From contig JADNRY010000055.1 in the NCBI GenBank assembly GCA_015501585.1, positions 62,001-126,000 of the forward strand: a stretch of DNA of 64,000 bases, given 5' to 3'. Made by a program: the position numbers and the translations under genes. Under the pieces are notes generated by a model. It worked only from the letters and a program-made list of their open reading frames with translations. It was not told the DNA's origin and made no database searches. The DNA comes from Rhodocollybia butyracea (taxonomy: Eukaryota > Basidiomycota > Agaricomycetes > Agaricales > Omphalotaceae). The first letter of the stretch is position 1. Every line of letters begins with the position of its first letter. This document shows, piece by piece, positions 11,276-23,374 of this stretch.

Positions 11276-14095
11276 ATGGCGCCCTCATTGACACACCCAC
11301 CAGCCGTTAACTTCGTCGAGGAGCATGACGCGACTGCAGCTTTAGCCCCCATGAAAGAAGCTGCCGATTATTATGGCAAGAACGAAACGTTTGCTCGCTC
11401 GAGAACATACAGCGCAGTTTGTGGCCCTCTATCCTTTCATCACAGCTGCTTTAAATAGTTTCTATAGTCTCATATTCACGGTTACAACCCCAGACGTCCA
11501 GTGCTCGAAGAGACCAAGTCCCGCCGTCGTTTGTCTCATGACGAGAAAGCCTCTCAACCTCGAAGGTTTCTCATCGATGTAGAAGAAACTATACGTCTTG
11601 TGCTAGAGCAAGAAGACACGGACGGTGACTTTCAAATCAGTGTCACCGATGCCGGTCCTAAGGTTATGGCGTTGGGTACAGCGACAAGCAACGGTTTCAA
11701 GACGTTTGACATTCGAGTATGTGCTAGATTATATAACAAACTCATTAGATACCTAATCTCTTTCTAGGGAACCTACATGCTTTCTAATCTCTTGCAGGAG
11801 CTTGCGCTCGCTCGAGATCATGGTCGAAAGAGAATCGTTCTTGACGAAGCTCGTCTGACCGAGAACCCGGTTGACCGACTTTCCCGGATGATCAAGAACT
11901 CTTTCTGGCACTCCTTAACGCGCCGTATCGATGGAGATGGTCTTGAAATCATCTGTGCTGACCCCAAGAATCGTACTGGACGCATAAACCCTCGTATTTA
12001 CGTTCCGCATGGCGAGCCTGCTATGGCTGAGTATTACCGCAAGGTAGCCCGCGAAAAGCCACATCTCAACCTTGATGTCCAAGTATTGCCCCCGAAGCCT
12101 GATGATCCACTCTTTGTCAAAAGTTTGAACAGCAAACCCGGTATCTTGGCGTTGGCGATGAACGAAGTTGATGACGGAAAGGCAGGGAAGACATTGAAGG
12201 GAATTCCTTTCATTGTACCTGGTGCTCGATTTAACGAGGTGTGTTCAATCGCCACGATAGCACCACTACTAATCGCTTGGTTCCTTTCTAGCTTTATAAT
12301 TGGGATTCCTATTTTATTTCTCTTGGTCTCCTTGTCGATGGTAAAGTTACTATGGCCCAGGGAATGGTGGACCATTTTATCTTCGAAATCAAGCATTATG
12401 GCAAGATCTTGAATGGCAGTAGAAGCTATTACCTTTGCCGAACCCAACCACCTTTCCTTACTGATATGGCTCTCCAAATTTTCAACCAACTTGACCGCTC
12501 AGACATCGATGCCAATCGGGCATGGTTGAAGCGTGCGATTCAAGCCGCTATCAAGGAATATCACACTATCTGGGTGGCGGAGCCTCGTATCGATCCCAAG
12601 ACTGGGCTTTCTCGCTACCGCCCAGAAGGCCTCGGAATCCCTCCAGAGACAGAAGCTACCCACTTTACACACATTCTTGAACCCTACGCCCAAAAGCACG
12701 GGCTTTCTATTCTCGAATTCAGTGAAAAGTACAACAACGGCGAATTGAAGGAGCCAGGTTTGGACGAATACTTCCTGCATGATCGTGCCGTACGAGAATC
12801 AGGTCATGATACCAGTTACCGCCTTGAAAAAAGATGTGCAAGCCTTGCAACGATCGACTTGCAGGCATTGTTGTACAAGTACGAGGTTGACATTGGTACC
12901 GCAATCCGTGAGGTATTCGATGACGAACTTGATCTGGAAGAAGAGTTCCCACTCTCGCCTTTCCCGATCACCCCCGAGGCATACGCCAGCGCCACACGGG
13001 AAAACTCAAAGAGCAGATCTCAAAGGAGTGAGGAATGGTTTCGAGCGAGCGGAGTTTAGAAAGGAAATGATTGATAAGTATTTGTGGAACGAGAGCAAGA
13101 GTCTGTACTTTGATTATGATACTGCTCAAGAGCAGCAGATCCTGTACGAGAGTGTTACCTCCTTGTGGTCGTTATGGGCTGGTTGTGCAAGTGAGGAGCA
13201 GGCGTGGAAGCTTGTGTATGTTTTTTCTATCCTTGTGTTTTCGTTCATAGAATGGCGTCAGTGCTTACGATGTTGGTATAATAGAACTCAATCTTTGAAG
13301 AAGTTTGAGGTCCTTGGAGGGCTAGTTTCCGGGACGGAAGAATCTCGAGGAAGATCTCTTTGGATAGGCCGAATCGACAGTGGGATTACCCGTACGTGTT
13401 TTGACTTGCCTTGTTTCCCAATTTAACTGACTACCGATTCCTTGTAGATATGCATGGCACGTTCATCTATGAATCTCTTTCTATACACTCTGATGTTTTT
13501 TTTCAATAGGCCACCGCATCAGATCATGGCCTGGGTAGGATTGGAACGTTATGGATATCTTGAGGATGCACAGCGTCTTGCGTATAGGTTCCTCTATATG
13601 TATGTTTCCTGTTGTTCTCTTCGAGGTTTAGGCTGATCTTCCGCCAGGATGACCACGGCCTTTGTCGACTTCAATGGAGTAGTCCCGGAGAAAGTAAATC
13701 TTGGTCATTGTTCAAACGTTGATACTGCGCTGATTCCAAGTCTCTTGCTAGTTCGACGCCGTCAAGTTATCTCATCTCGTGGACGCCGAATACGGAAACC
13801 AGGGTATTGATTTCAAGTTGGTCCCTCGTGAAGGCTTTGGTTGGATGAATGGTATGTCGACCTACTTTTGACTCCAGTGATCTTTTGAGTTTCTTACACC
13901 TCTTTACCACCAGCTGCCTATCAAGTTGGATTGTCGTTCCTCAACAGCCACATGCGTCGTGCAGTAGCTGCTTGCACGAGCCCCGAGGTGTTCTTCTCCG
14001 CTGCCAACACTGGCGCAGAACAGGCGGGTATGCAAGATATGATCGATCCTCTTGGTCTTGCGATGGATTCTCTTGAAATCACCACCAATGATTAG
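11276..14095 (+). CDS. NTH1: Neutral trehalase (GH37)
   Basis: Cytosolic trehalase hydrolyses the stress sugar trehalose to two glucose molecules. The N-terminal region has the regulatory features of neutral trehalases: an RRRLS site that fits protein kinase A phosphorylation and a [16 protein letters not shown] calcium-binding loop. The catalytic part carries the family signature [15 protein letters not shown], then [24 protein letters not shown], the segment QWDYP, and ends [17 protein letters not shown]. Around nine exons are needed; the first intron is ambiguous (about 11400-11500). Exon junctions near 11716/11768 and 12238/12292 are clean. Three places need one extra base to stay in frame: about 13001-13004 (a run of A), about 13025 (GG) and about 13353 (AAGATC). 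A 9-nt microexon at 13448-13456 restores the YAW of the second signature, followed by a GC donor. This enzyme is highly conserved, so the shifts are probably sequence errors. Confidence 0.9.
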
Positions 14096-14418
14096 TCCTT
14101 GCTCGTTTAATTTCATGAACTCTCTACAATGCTACATTAGTCCTTGCAAGCTTATACACAGTTGTTCTCTAGTCCCTTAATCTGACCAAAAGTATCTTCC
14201 ACGATCGTTGGCCTTTAATAGCTTAACAGTTCACTAATACTTCTTGACTTGCTTTTTGCATGGCTTTTTCTTCATGTACATAGACACTATCTGTATTATT
14301 TACTTAGTACTATCAACGATTAATTACTATTTCGGCTGCTCCGGAGTTCGGACAACGTATCGCCGAAATTTCTCATAACGCTCAATTGCTTGCTTTCATC
14401 TGTGCAGCGTTATGCCTG

Positions 14419-16045
14419 ATGTTACCTGCTTCTCTGACGAGCATTACGAGCATCATCGTCCACTTAATTGACTTTTTCGCGGTCAATAAGCTTCAAACAT
14501 CTCCAACTCCTCTAAAAAGCCTTTCGTTCGAATTGAGGCATTTGCATGCTGTCTCTCCTTTCGGTCATGTTGTTTTCCAGGACGTGCCTTCATTACCAGA
14601 AGGTTTCTCTCCGCAGCATGAGAATCGCACTTTTAATATCAAAACCCGTCAGATATCTACTCAGAGAGGACCAGATTTTGATTCTCTGTGGCAGGCGCGA
14701 GTACATTCGATGAAGTTTGGGCAGAGCCAGAGATTGAACTGGGAGGAAGTGATAATACCTGGACCAGACGTAGAGAGCAGGGAAACTTTGCTGCAGCTAG
14801 CCAAGATGTCGAGTAATGCCTATCTCACACCCGAAGAGCCGGAGTGGTACGATTTAGGTGGCGGTTGGAACAATGTGTGTACACCTGTTCGTTTCCAGAG
14901 CGACTAGATCTTTAATTTTTAATAGACATATCCGTTTGGGTGGGACGATGATGGGTTTCGAGGACAAGTCTTTGCAACTCCGGATAATTCAACTGTTATT
15001 GTAAGTATTAAAGGAACCTCCGCAGGAGGGATAGTGGGTGGCGGTGGACCAACTGTGAAGAAGGTTCGTGTGCTTATTCTGACCCCACGCATCCTGACTG
15101 AGTAGCTTGGGTAGGATAAGCTGAATGATAACCTCCTGTTCAGTTGCTGCTGCGCAAAGTAGGGCATCCCCTCTTTCCTATTCTCCTCATATTGATATCA
15201 CACAAGAGTGGATTGGACGTGGACCACTGTTTGCTCGTGTTACAGGAACGGATGGAAGTGTGATTTAGGTATTTGAAGATTTCAGCTTTCAACCCACCAG
15301 TTTTCTCATGCACTCCCTCTAGATTGCCTCGAAACTGCTTTGATTGAAGAATCTCTATTCTATTCTGTTGGAATTGTGCGTCGACTGTTTCATCTTCCCT
15401 ATACAATCTGACTAAAAGTCTGAACAGAATCTCTACAATAATCTGACCTATATCTATCCGGACTCGAACATATGGATCATTGGCCACTCTCTCGGTGGTG
15501 CCCTAGCCTCTCTCGTCGGTGTCACTTTTGGTGTTCCCGTGGTCGCGTTTGAATCTCCCGGAGAAAGGATGGCTGCTGGGCGGTTGCACCTACCTTCACC
15601 TCCATCCACACAACACGTCACACATGTCTATCACACTGCTGACCCCATAGCTATGGGTACGTGCAATGGTATATTATCGTCCTGCTCTCTGGGTGGATAT
15701 GCGATGGAGACGCGGTAAGTCCTGTTTTTGATCCTCTAGATTACAACTTACCATCGCATATTTAGGTGCCATCTGGGCAAGTCCATCATATATGATACGG
15801 TTTCAAATTGTTCTTGGTCGGTTGACATTCGTACACACACAATTGTCAGCGTCATAGAAAGGGTTCTGTCTGCTCCTTGGCCTCCCAGTGCTGAAATTGG
15901 CAGAGAGGTGCCTGAAGCAGATTTTGAGGAGGATTGCGTCGTAAGTTACATGAGACTGCGTTTAATCTTGAATTTGTTCTTATTTATTCTGTAGGAATGC
16001 TACAGTTGGGAATTTGGTTCATATCCTGCGAAGCTGGAACCATGA
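14419..16045 (+). CDS. ATG15: Atg15-type autophagic lipase
   Basis: Atg15 is a membrane-anchored phospholipase delivered through the multivesicular body pathway to the vacuole, where it dissolves autophagic bodies. An N-terminal hydrophobic segment follows the chosen ATG at 14419, matching the type II signal anchor of the family. Then come FELRHLHAVS, WEEVIIPGPDVESRETLLQL, YPFGWDDDGFRGQVF, VSIKGTSAGG, the Cys-rich LLFSCCCAK region, ETALIEESLFYSVG, NLYNNLTYIYPDSNIW, the lipase nucleophile elbow IGHSLGGALASLVG (Ser is the catalytic base-activated residue), VYHTADPIAMGTCNG, ETRCHLGKSIIYDT and WSVDIRTH. About eight exons splice without any frame problem, the last two joining as EDCV/ECYSWEFGSY; stop at 16043-16045. 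It lies 323 bp after the trehalase stop, same strand. Confidence 0.92.
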
Positions 16046-17616
16046 GCTTATACGAATCGATATAAAGAGTTTACACTTCACGAACGAACGGGGCCTCAAC
16101 TAGTTACTAGTATTGTACTCTCGTCATGCAAATCATAACGAGTTCTTGTAAACTCCCTTTCCGGCTCCCTACTTTAACGCGTAGTTTCAGAACTGAGCCG
16201 AAGGTACAAAGAGCAATTCCGAGATCAGGTAGTATGCGAATAGTAAGTAAACCCACTCACAGGTCAGTGACATTCATGCACAAAGACTAGTAGGTCTCCT
16301 CCGCAGCTGGGCTCTAGAAGAGCTTTCGGAAACTGAAAAGGGGTACCTGATGGCGGTGAGTGGTATTCTCACTGCCTGTTAGAAACTACGACGATCCAGA
16401 AAGCCATGCGAAAATGACTTATTGGCTGAGAACATACTGCTTTCTACGCATTGAGCCACGAGAGGGACTCGAACAATTTTGCATTGAAGTGCTCGGTACC
16501 TGTGGTGTATGGCTCTCAAGAAAATAGCCGAAGAGAAATGTTTTCGCCTTCGGGATCTCCCATCCCTAAGACATCTTTACCGCTAGTTGGATGAACGGTA
16601 ATAATGCTCCTGGTCACTGGATGAATGTGCGTGACAATGAGCGATTTCCTTCGAGTCAGAATATCTAACACACAACTAAGAACCTTACAGGTCGGAAACG
16701 TTATACCTCACTCTACTGCTACTTGTGACAACGGTGGCCTATCTGAATCATAATAAATCAAATTCTGGTTCTCACTCGAGAAGCTGCGTCGTTTTCTGTG
16801 GGATTTGGCTAAATAATGAGTGGCGTCCGTAGCAAAGGATTGATGCCTCAGAGGAATCAAATCGGTGTCAGGTCTGACAATAAGTACCAGTAACAGCAGA
16901 TTTCGTGCAACAGCTCCACTGATGAAGAGACACTTTATCATGGTATTATTAGATGTGTCTGGTCCCTATCGGACGAGTCTGTTCACAAGACGAGCCCCAA
17001 CCATCATGAGTCCATATTACTGGGGATGATTGCATTCTGGCGGTACGAAGTTGGCGAGTAGCTTGGCAGGTCACCTCCGAGGCTGATGTTAACCAGCTTC
17101 TTGGACTAGGTCAAATTTCTTTCTTCGTAATTGCCATCTTACTCGACAGCGTTCATCTAAAACGAACAGCTTTCAATGATAAAAACGACTCGAAATGAAT
17201 ACGCTCAAAAAGTCCAAGCCTCGAATTGACACTTGCCCAGCACAAGCTGCTCCGAGATTTCCGCTCCGTGAATGTCGACCCTTTAAAGTGTGCACTGGCA
17301 CTGGCACCCCTCCGAATGCGAATCGAGCTTCAAGCTTTGGGGCTTGGCTTTCGAAGCTTCACCTATCATGGTACTGATCTTAGACTGATCATCACTTTTC
17401 TTCTATGATTTGTTGATAATTTGCTTGATGGTCGAAGATCCAAATCTGAGTCATTCGCGTCCAATGAAAGCTCGATGTGAAAATTAGTATCTGCATAGTG
17501 TTCAGCAATTTTTAGGTATTCGGTGTGTCGATTTCCTTGTACTGACCTGATCATGAGCTCTCACCGTAGCATCAGCAAATCATGACTTGAGGTATCCAGG
17601 TCAACGAATTCTCTTA
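16046..17616. other. Intergenic, 1.6 kb
   Basis: No gene seen. On the minus strand near 16447-16475 there is a string reading TTCGAGTCCCTCTCGTGGC, which looks like the 3' end of a tRNA (T arm and acceptor strand), but no 5' half with a matching acceptor strand lies upstream; at most a tRNA remnant. Confidence 0.4.
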
Positions 17617-19094
17617 CTAAGGGCTAGTCCTGCCAATTTTTCAGGGCGAAATTTTCGGATGTCAAAATATTTCGGATGAGCGGAGCGCCCGGAACGGAAC
17701 ACATGATATTACAGTAACGAGTGACTGTATGTGACCAACCGTCATCTCTTTTCTTATTTCTTGTAATTAGTGCTCGTCTGTGGCGGTTTTCATCCTCTTT
17801 CCACTTGTTTTGCTTGTTTTGAACTATAAGCTCAGTGTGAATGTGGTCAAGATGCCTATGTATCAGTTTTCACTGTCATCTGTGTCCTTCAGGGCATATT
17901 AAGGTTGTACACATGAGGAGGGACATATGGGGCCAATACTAGGGGAATGTATAGTACAAAAGAATGGCTGTGACATAAGTAGATGATCTCTTCATTTTTG
18001 GCTCTTCTGTGCCCTTTACAATGGTAATGGTACTTCTGGAACTGGAAGGACATCCCTCATCATGTGGAATTCTCTACGTGACAAAAGGTGACAAAGGGTG
18101 ATTGCATTACGCCATCATATGATCGTAGCGCCTTGTAGCGCCGGCTTAAAATATTTTGATACCCGAAAATTTTGCCCTGAAAAATTGGCAGGACTACACT
18201 GCTGCACGCAAGGTTTATAATTTTCGACAAATACTCGGATCAGAAAAGTTTGAAACTTGGCTTTCGAGAAACTATCAATAATGTTTCCATAAATCCCGAT
18301 ATTTTTGTAATTTTGGTAAGTTCTAAGCACAAAAACTGACTAAGCTTCATCTTTCCAAGATTTATCAAAATATTTTTGAGAAATCATTGAGGCTGCAGTT
18401 TCAGCGCTCACGAGACCTTCTCTCAACGCGTGCGGTGTACGGCCGCCGTAAGCCTTTTAAATAAGAGCGCGTGTTTTTTTGTTGATGACTCCCCCCTTCA
18501 ACTTCAACCATCACTGCCGAACTTGTCGCAAAATTTTTCCCCTAAAGTCTTGTTCTTGCAACAGCTTAAGCACTCAAGCACTCGTCTCAAGTATCAAGTA
18601 TCAAGATTGATTCTATTCAGTTCAAGGCCGACCGTCAAGCTCAATGTCTCTGCCTTTCAAGTCAAGGCTGCCACGTCAACGTTCACCAAGTTCAACGTTC
18701 TTCAACGTTCTTCAACGTAATCAAGCTCAAAACTCAGGCTTCGAGTTGTCCAACTGAGGAGTCCAGGTTGCCAAGCTGTAGGCTACATACTTAGATTTTT
18801 TGCCATGAATACATCTTTATATCTTTATTTGTGTGCGATTCTGAGAATATACAAGGAGCCGGGAGCCCCGCTCTTCCATCACACGAGGAAGGAATGAGGC
18901 CATCAACTTTTACTTCATTCTCAAAACGTTTTCAAATCTTTCTCAAAACATGCGCATAATTTTTTGAAAACAAAAGATTTCAAGAATAATCGCCCGGCTC
19001 ACTTGGCAAATATTTCTAAAAACATATCAGAACATTTTCAATGCTGTGAGTTTCAATAATTTTCTATGATCCCGTGCAGCAGTGTAGCCCTTAG
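17617..19094. mobile_element. MITE-like element with 22-bp terminal inverted repeats
   Basis: The right end at 19073-19094 is the exact reverse complement of a 22-bp sequence starting CTAAGGGCTACACTGC. At the left end the same sequence starts at 17617 but is split after CTAAGGGCTA (17617-17626) and resumes as CACTGCTGCACG at 18198-18209. Everything between is a second element (17627-18195). Without the insert the outer element is about 0.9 kb, has no transposase-like frame, and contains a short CAAGTATCAAG/ACGTTCTTCA-rich stretch near 18570-18720. It therefore looks like a non-autonomous DNA transposon. A flanking target duplication for the outer element is not clear. Confidence 0.65.
17627..18195. 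mobile_element. Nested MITE with about 46-bp inverted repeats and TA target duplication
   Basis: The first 46 bp (17627-17672, starting GTCCTGCCAATTTTTCAGGG) and the reverse complement of the last 46 bp (18150-18195) match with about three differences. The insert is flanked on both sides by TA (17625-17626 and 18196-18197), the target used by Tc1/mariner-type elements, and it interrupts the left terminal repeat of the outer element. The 569-bp length and absence of a transposase frame mark it as non-autonomous. Confidence 0.7.
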
Positions 19095-19529
19095 AAGCGT
19101 ACAGCAATTCAGACATATCTGTGATGAATTTGGCGTGATCACCGTCGCGGTGATCTCAGCTTATTTTCGAAATTCAGAATCGCTGACAGAAAATATGGTT
19201 CCTGCAAAGGAAATTTGTAGTCAATCATATATATGAAGACCCGGGACATAAAATAAGAAAATGGAAAATGTGGCGAAGTTGCAGGGAAGCTGTTCGGACT
19301 CGGAGGATTGTCCAATAGTGTATGTAGGCTCCGTACTACATACGTAGACCGTAGGAGGACTTGAAGGCCGGAAATTAATTCCGGCTAGTTTATTACTATT
19401 TCCTCTCAGCAAGCTCACTCTAGTACTTTAGTGTGATATCGTAACCTGCCAAATTTGGTGGTCAATAATATATATAAGAACATGCTTATTTCCCCCCTTC
19501 CTTCAAGTCTTGAGTCTTCCCTGACAGAC
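19095..19529. other. Intergenic, 0.4 kb
   Basis: Short AT-rich stretch between the nested elements and the next gene; it probably contains that gene's promoter. Two short similar strings (CAATCATATATATGAAGA near 19222 and CAATAATATATATAAGAA near 19462) were noted; nothing else stands out. Confidence 0.35.
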
Positions 19530-20865
19530 ATGGCTCCATACTATGGTCCAGATGAACCCGAGTCGATTATCCAGGTGGAACGCTTCTTTCTCGCTGGTGA
19601 CCTCGTGGCTGGAGCTGGCTATGGTACAGTCATCTCTCATTCTTCGAGTTCGTATCTGATATGAGCCGCGGCAGGAATACAGGTGGTACTATACTATTCA
19701 TGTGCCATGTATCTGTGGAATTGGAGGAAGCAAAGCTTCAAATCGCTCTTTCTTCTGGGATACATCACCCTACTAATTTCAGTGTCCACAATTTTTGTGA
19801 TCGTTCAGGCCCGCACGGTACAGCTCATGTATGTAGACAACCGGAATTACCCAGGTGAGTATTCCTCGACTGATTTTGTTGTGATGTCTCAACAACTCAC
19901 CAACAGGCGGACCTTGGCCATACTTTCTCGCAACGCAAAACTTGGCTGTGAACGTCATGTTCGATGCATGTCTTTTTGTTCTAACATTCCTTGCTGATAC
20001 CTTAATGGTACAGTGACTCGTCTTTTTTAAACATGTATCATTTGACGTCCTTGTTTTAGTTATGGAGATGCTGGGTTATCTGGACGGCTTCAGGAAAACT
20101 GACGGCGTACTTGGTCACAGCATTTCCTGCTTTGATCCTTCTGGCGTCCTTTGGCAAGTTCAAACCGTCCTATCCTGGTCATGGTATTGATCATTTCACA
20201 ACTAGTGATGGGCACTTTGTGGACTCTCGAATCAAGCGAACCTGGCCTCTCCTTCTACTCCAGGCTTCCTCTTGCTATTGGAACATCCTATTACTCGATC
20301 TCTCTTGGAGTAAACATCATCCTCACCATTCTGATCACTGGCCGTCTGCTAGTATACAGGAAACAAATCCTCAGAAGTATGCCTGCCGAGCACGCAAAAG
20401 GATACATATCTCTGCTTACCATCATTGTCGAATCCGCTGCCATCTACTCCATCTGTGCTTTATTATTCCTCATTACCTATGCGGTCAACAATCCTGCAAA
20501 TCAAATAATGCTAGGTATCTCAGGTGCTGCTCAAGTACGTATGGCGGGTCTCGGTGATCAGATTGCGACTAATTTTTGAATATACATAGCAAATTGTCAG
20601 CTACCTCATCATCTATCGACTGGCAGACGGGAGAGCATGGCGCACAGACACGCTATACAGCGCTAGCGTTGTCGGAATCCCAGGCAGTCCCGAAAAGTTC
20701 AAACCCCCGCCACCCACTCGGAGGAGGGCCGACCCGATGAACCTCAGCACTTTTCATGCAGCGTCAGTTGGATTTGTCCTGTCCGACGACCAAAGCAGAG
20801 GCGAGCTTGAAACTCATGATCGATCCGGTGATGACTCAGCGTCACATATTGGTTCTACGGTATAG
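19530..20865 (+). CDS. Multi-pass (about seven-helix) membrane protein, mushroom-specific type
   Basis: The product has about seven hydrophobic segments followed by a hydrophilic, Pro- and Ser-rich C-terminal tail, the layout of a large family of receptor-like membrane proteins in mushrooms with no proven function. ATG at 19530 gives MAPYYGPDEPES, then segments including VVLYYSCAMYLWNW, FLLGYITLLISVSTIFVIVQ, FDACLFVLTFLADTLM, LWRCWVIW, LVTAFPALILLASF, LAIGTSYYSISLGVNIILTI, ESAAIYSICALLFLITYAV and QIVSYLIIYRLADGRAW. Exon ends: 19623, then a GTACAG intron, a third near 19855, a fourth near 19999, a GC...AG intron at 20154-20205 with a strong GCAAGT donor, and a last intron near 20536-20588. The frame is intact throughout; stop at 20863-20865. 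Function cannot be named. Confidence 0.8.
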
Positions 20866-23374
20866 GTATAACTGTGTCTATCTTATTTACTCGATATCGA
20901 TGCTTTATTTGTTCCGATTCGGACGTATGTAATCTAGGCTCCTTATTTTTCCTCTAACCTACCGGATTTTTCTTATTACTGCATACCACTATCCTCCCCC
21001 TAGCCTACCAGACTCTCTTACTACTACATACCACTCCTTGGAAGTTGGATGTACACCTCAGTGCTTATTCGTTATGTTTCAATCTTATAACCGACTTGCG
21101 AGTGTGGGCCATCGCGCAAAGCGCGTGGCAGGTACGAGTCCTGTACTCAAAAGAGATTATAAAAAAGATAAAGTAATTTGAGCTTACATTGGAGAATGTG
21201 CTGGATAAGCTTCTCGGAAGTTTAACATCCTTCAGGCCAAAAAAGAAAACCATGTATTCCATGGATATTGACAAATACCACAAGTCATTTGAGTAAGATA
21301 ACAATCAAATTATTGAATCAGAAGCCGCGCGTGAAGGAAACAGTTCTGATATACTATCTGTTCATTTTAAAGATGGCACATGTGAGGAGGGGACATTGCA
21401 AAGGTGGATAGATATTGGATGCTTGACAAGTGTTGAGAGAAGGCATGGATGCAGATGTTAGAATGGTGTCTGTTGGTACTGGATTGTGTCAGACAGTTGT
21501 CAAGAGAAAAAGGATGGAATATCTACTCACAGACAAGATGTGAGTGTAAATGTTGAGTCGAACCCGAAAGCCAAGAGGTTGCCAAAGGTACAGACAAAAC
21601 GAGACTGTAACGCTGCAATTTTGAGGTACTGTTGGCCAGCACTATCGGACCTTCTCAGACACCATCCTAACATGCCCACTAAATGCATGTAGAAAGAACA
21701 TAGCAAGCTACGTCAATGAGACTAGTGGAGCCGGATGATACAACAGCCTTTGTGAAAGGCCAGCCAACGAGTTGAGAATTTCAATTCTGACGGCAGATAC
21801 ATCCCTTCGTGAGATCATCAAGAGCCTGGTTCAGCTACTCAGCAACCTCCAGAGGCATGAAAGCCCATCCATATTCCATCTGCTAATCCTCCTGCCCTTT
21901 CAACACCATCCCGGAGTGTCCTAAATCTCCAAATCAACCTGTGACCTATGCAGTTGTGAGGAATGTGATCCAAAAGATGAGACATGACTTGCTAAGCAGG
22001 TACTACATTGTAAATGAACATGGCAGTTAAGGTCCTGACCAGTGATTGGAAGGAAAGGGCAGAGAAGAAACATAGAGGGAAAGGAAGGCAATGAAAGTCA
22101 AGAGATGGTTGAGCTTCAGGCATGTCCATAAATGATGCCAAATCAACATAAACTGGTACAGTTTGGGAAGGTAGTAAGAGGATGTTCTCCTGTTTTTTCA
22201 AGTGCCAAGAAAGGCCAAGAAGGGCGTAGGGGTAAAATCCAGTTGTGACATACAATCTGGATGCTTCAATAATGCCGTGTGCTGGAAAAGCACTGCAGCC
22301 TGTCCATGGTTGATCTCCGGATTTGATTGGGTCCCGTGTTGGCTGAGGGTTGGAGCAATCCCACACTTGAAGCTTGAACGATGAATGACAGAAGAAGATG
22401 TTAAGAAATAAGTGCTCTGCGCGCGCACGCTGTAAACAGAGTTATTGATCTGAACATCTATCAGGAACACGCATATTGTTATTGTTGTGATTAGCCAGAA
22501 AGATGGTTGAGTAACCTAGTCGCGTGAAACAAACGAGAAAAGAGAAGGGAGGACAATGAGCAACCAACGTCACATGGCCAACGCTTTGACATCCTAAATA
22601 TATCGAAACTAAATCTCCTTATTAGGTCAACCCGATTTGGACGAGATCAGGCTCAATTCGGACAAATTCTCACGCCGAAACCCGCCATAAGGACGAGCCT
22701 TCATTACATTCAGGACTCGTAAGATGAACATTATCTGCAAATTCAAAAGAAAGTAACCTTTAGCTCATGGACCCGGTTTTTCACCTTACCATTGCTCAAG
22801 TTGAAGATCATAAACGAAATGAGATTGAGCCAGAAGTGTACCAGTCCATTGATCAAAGAATTTTATAGTGGAGCAAGCGCTAGTGGTCACCTGATTATCA
22901 CCTGATCGCGTTAAACTCGATTCCTAGTCACAGCTACGGCTTGACACCTCTTCGACGGCATATCAACAAGTAAAACGTCGTTAGTGGTGAGTCTGGTATT
23001 GATATGCCCCAAAATTCTCAGGTTAAGTGTATGCACCTCCGGTATCTCATAGATGACGTAGGCGATCTTAACGGTCACCAGGACTGGAGGGTTCGTGTTC
23101 ATCGAGTCGGATGTTATCGCACTTGACTCTCCCTCCTACAACTTGCGGCTACACAGTGATTACCGCGGCGTTTAGAGCTGTATTGAACAAATAACCCCGG
23201 CACCTCACAGGTCTGGCAAGGGCAAAGCTAACAGAGTACGGGGCGCTGTGTTCCATGATTAGATTATAAACATATGTGCCTACGTTAAAGATATCCGTTG
23301 TCAGAAGTCCGTTGTCCATAGCTCGAGCTTTACAATGAATAAACTAAAATAAAGATGTCCGCCACACCGCAGGC
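20866..23374. other. Intergenic, 2.5 kb, possibly repeat-derived
   Basis: No supported gene. Open frames near 21992-22470 on the minus strand have composition typical of degraded repeats but no recognisable transposase or reverse-transcriptase motif. No terminal repeats were found by eye. The end near 23374 lies beyond the 3' end of the minus-strand arrestin-like gene. Confidence 0.4.

Noticed and set aside
16440..16480. Minus-strand tRNA 3'-end-like string
   Set aside because: The complementary 5' acceptor strand is absent, so no complete tRNA; at most a remnant.
21992..22470. Possible transposon-derived frames
   Set aside because: Composition is suggestive but no transposase, integrase or reverse-transcriptase motif and no terminal repeats were found.
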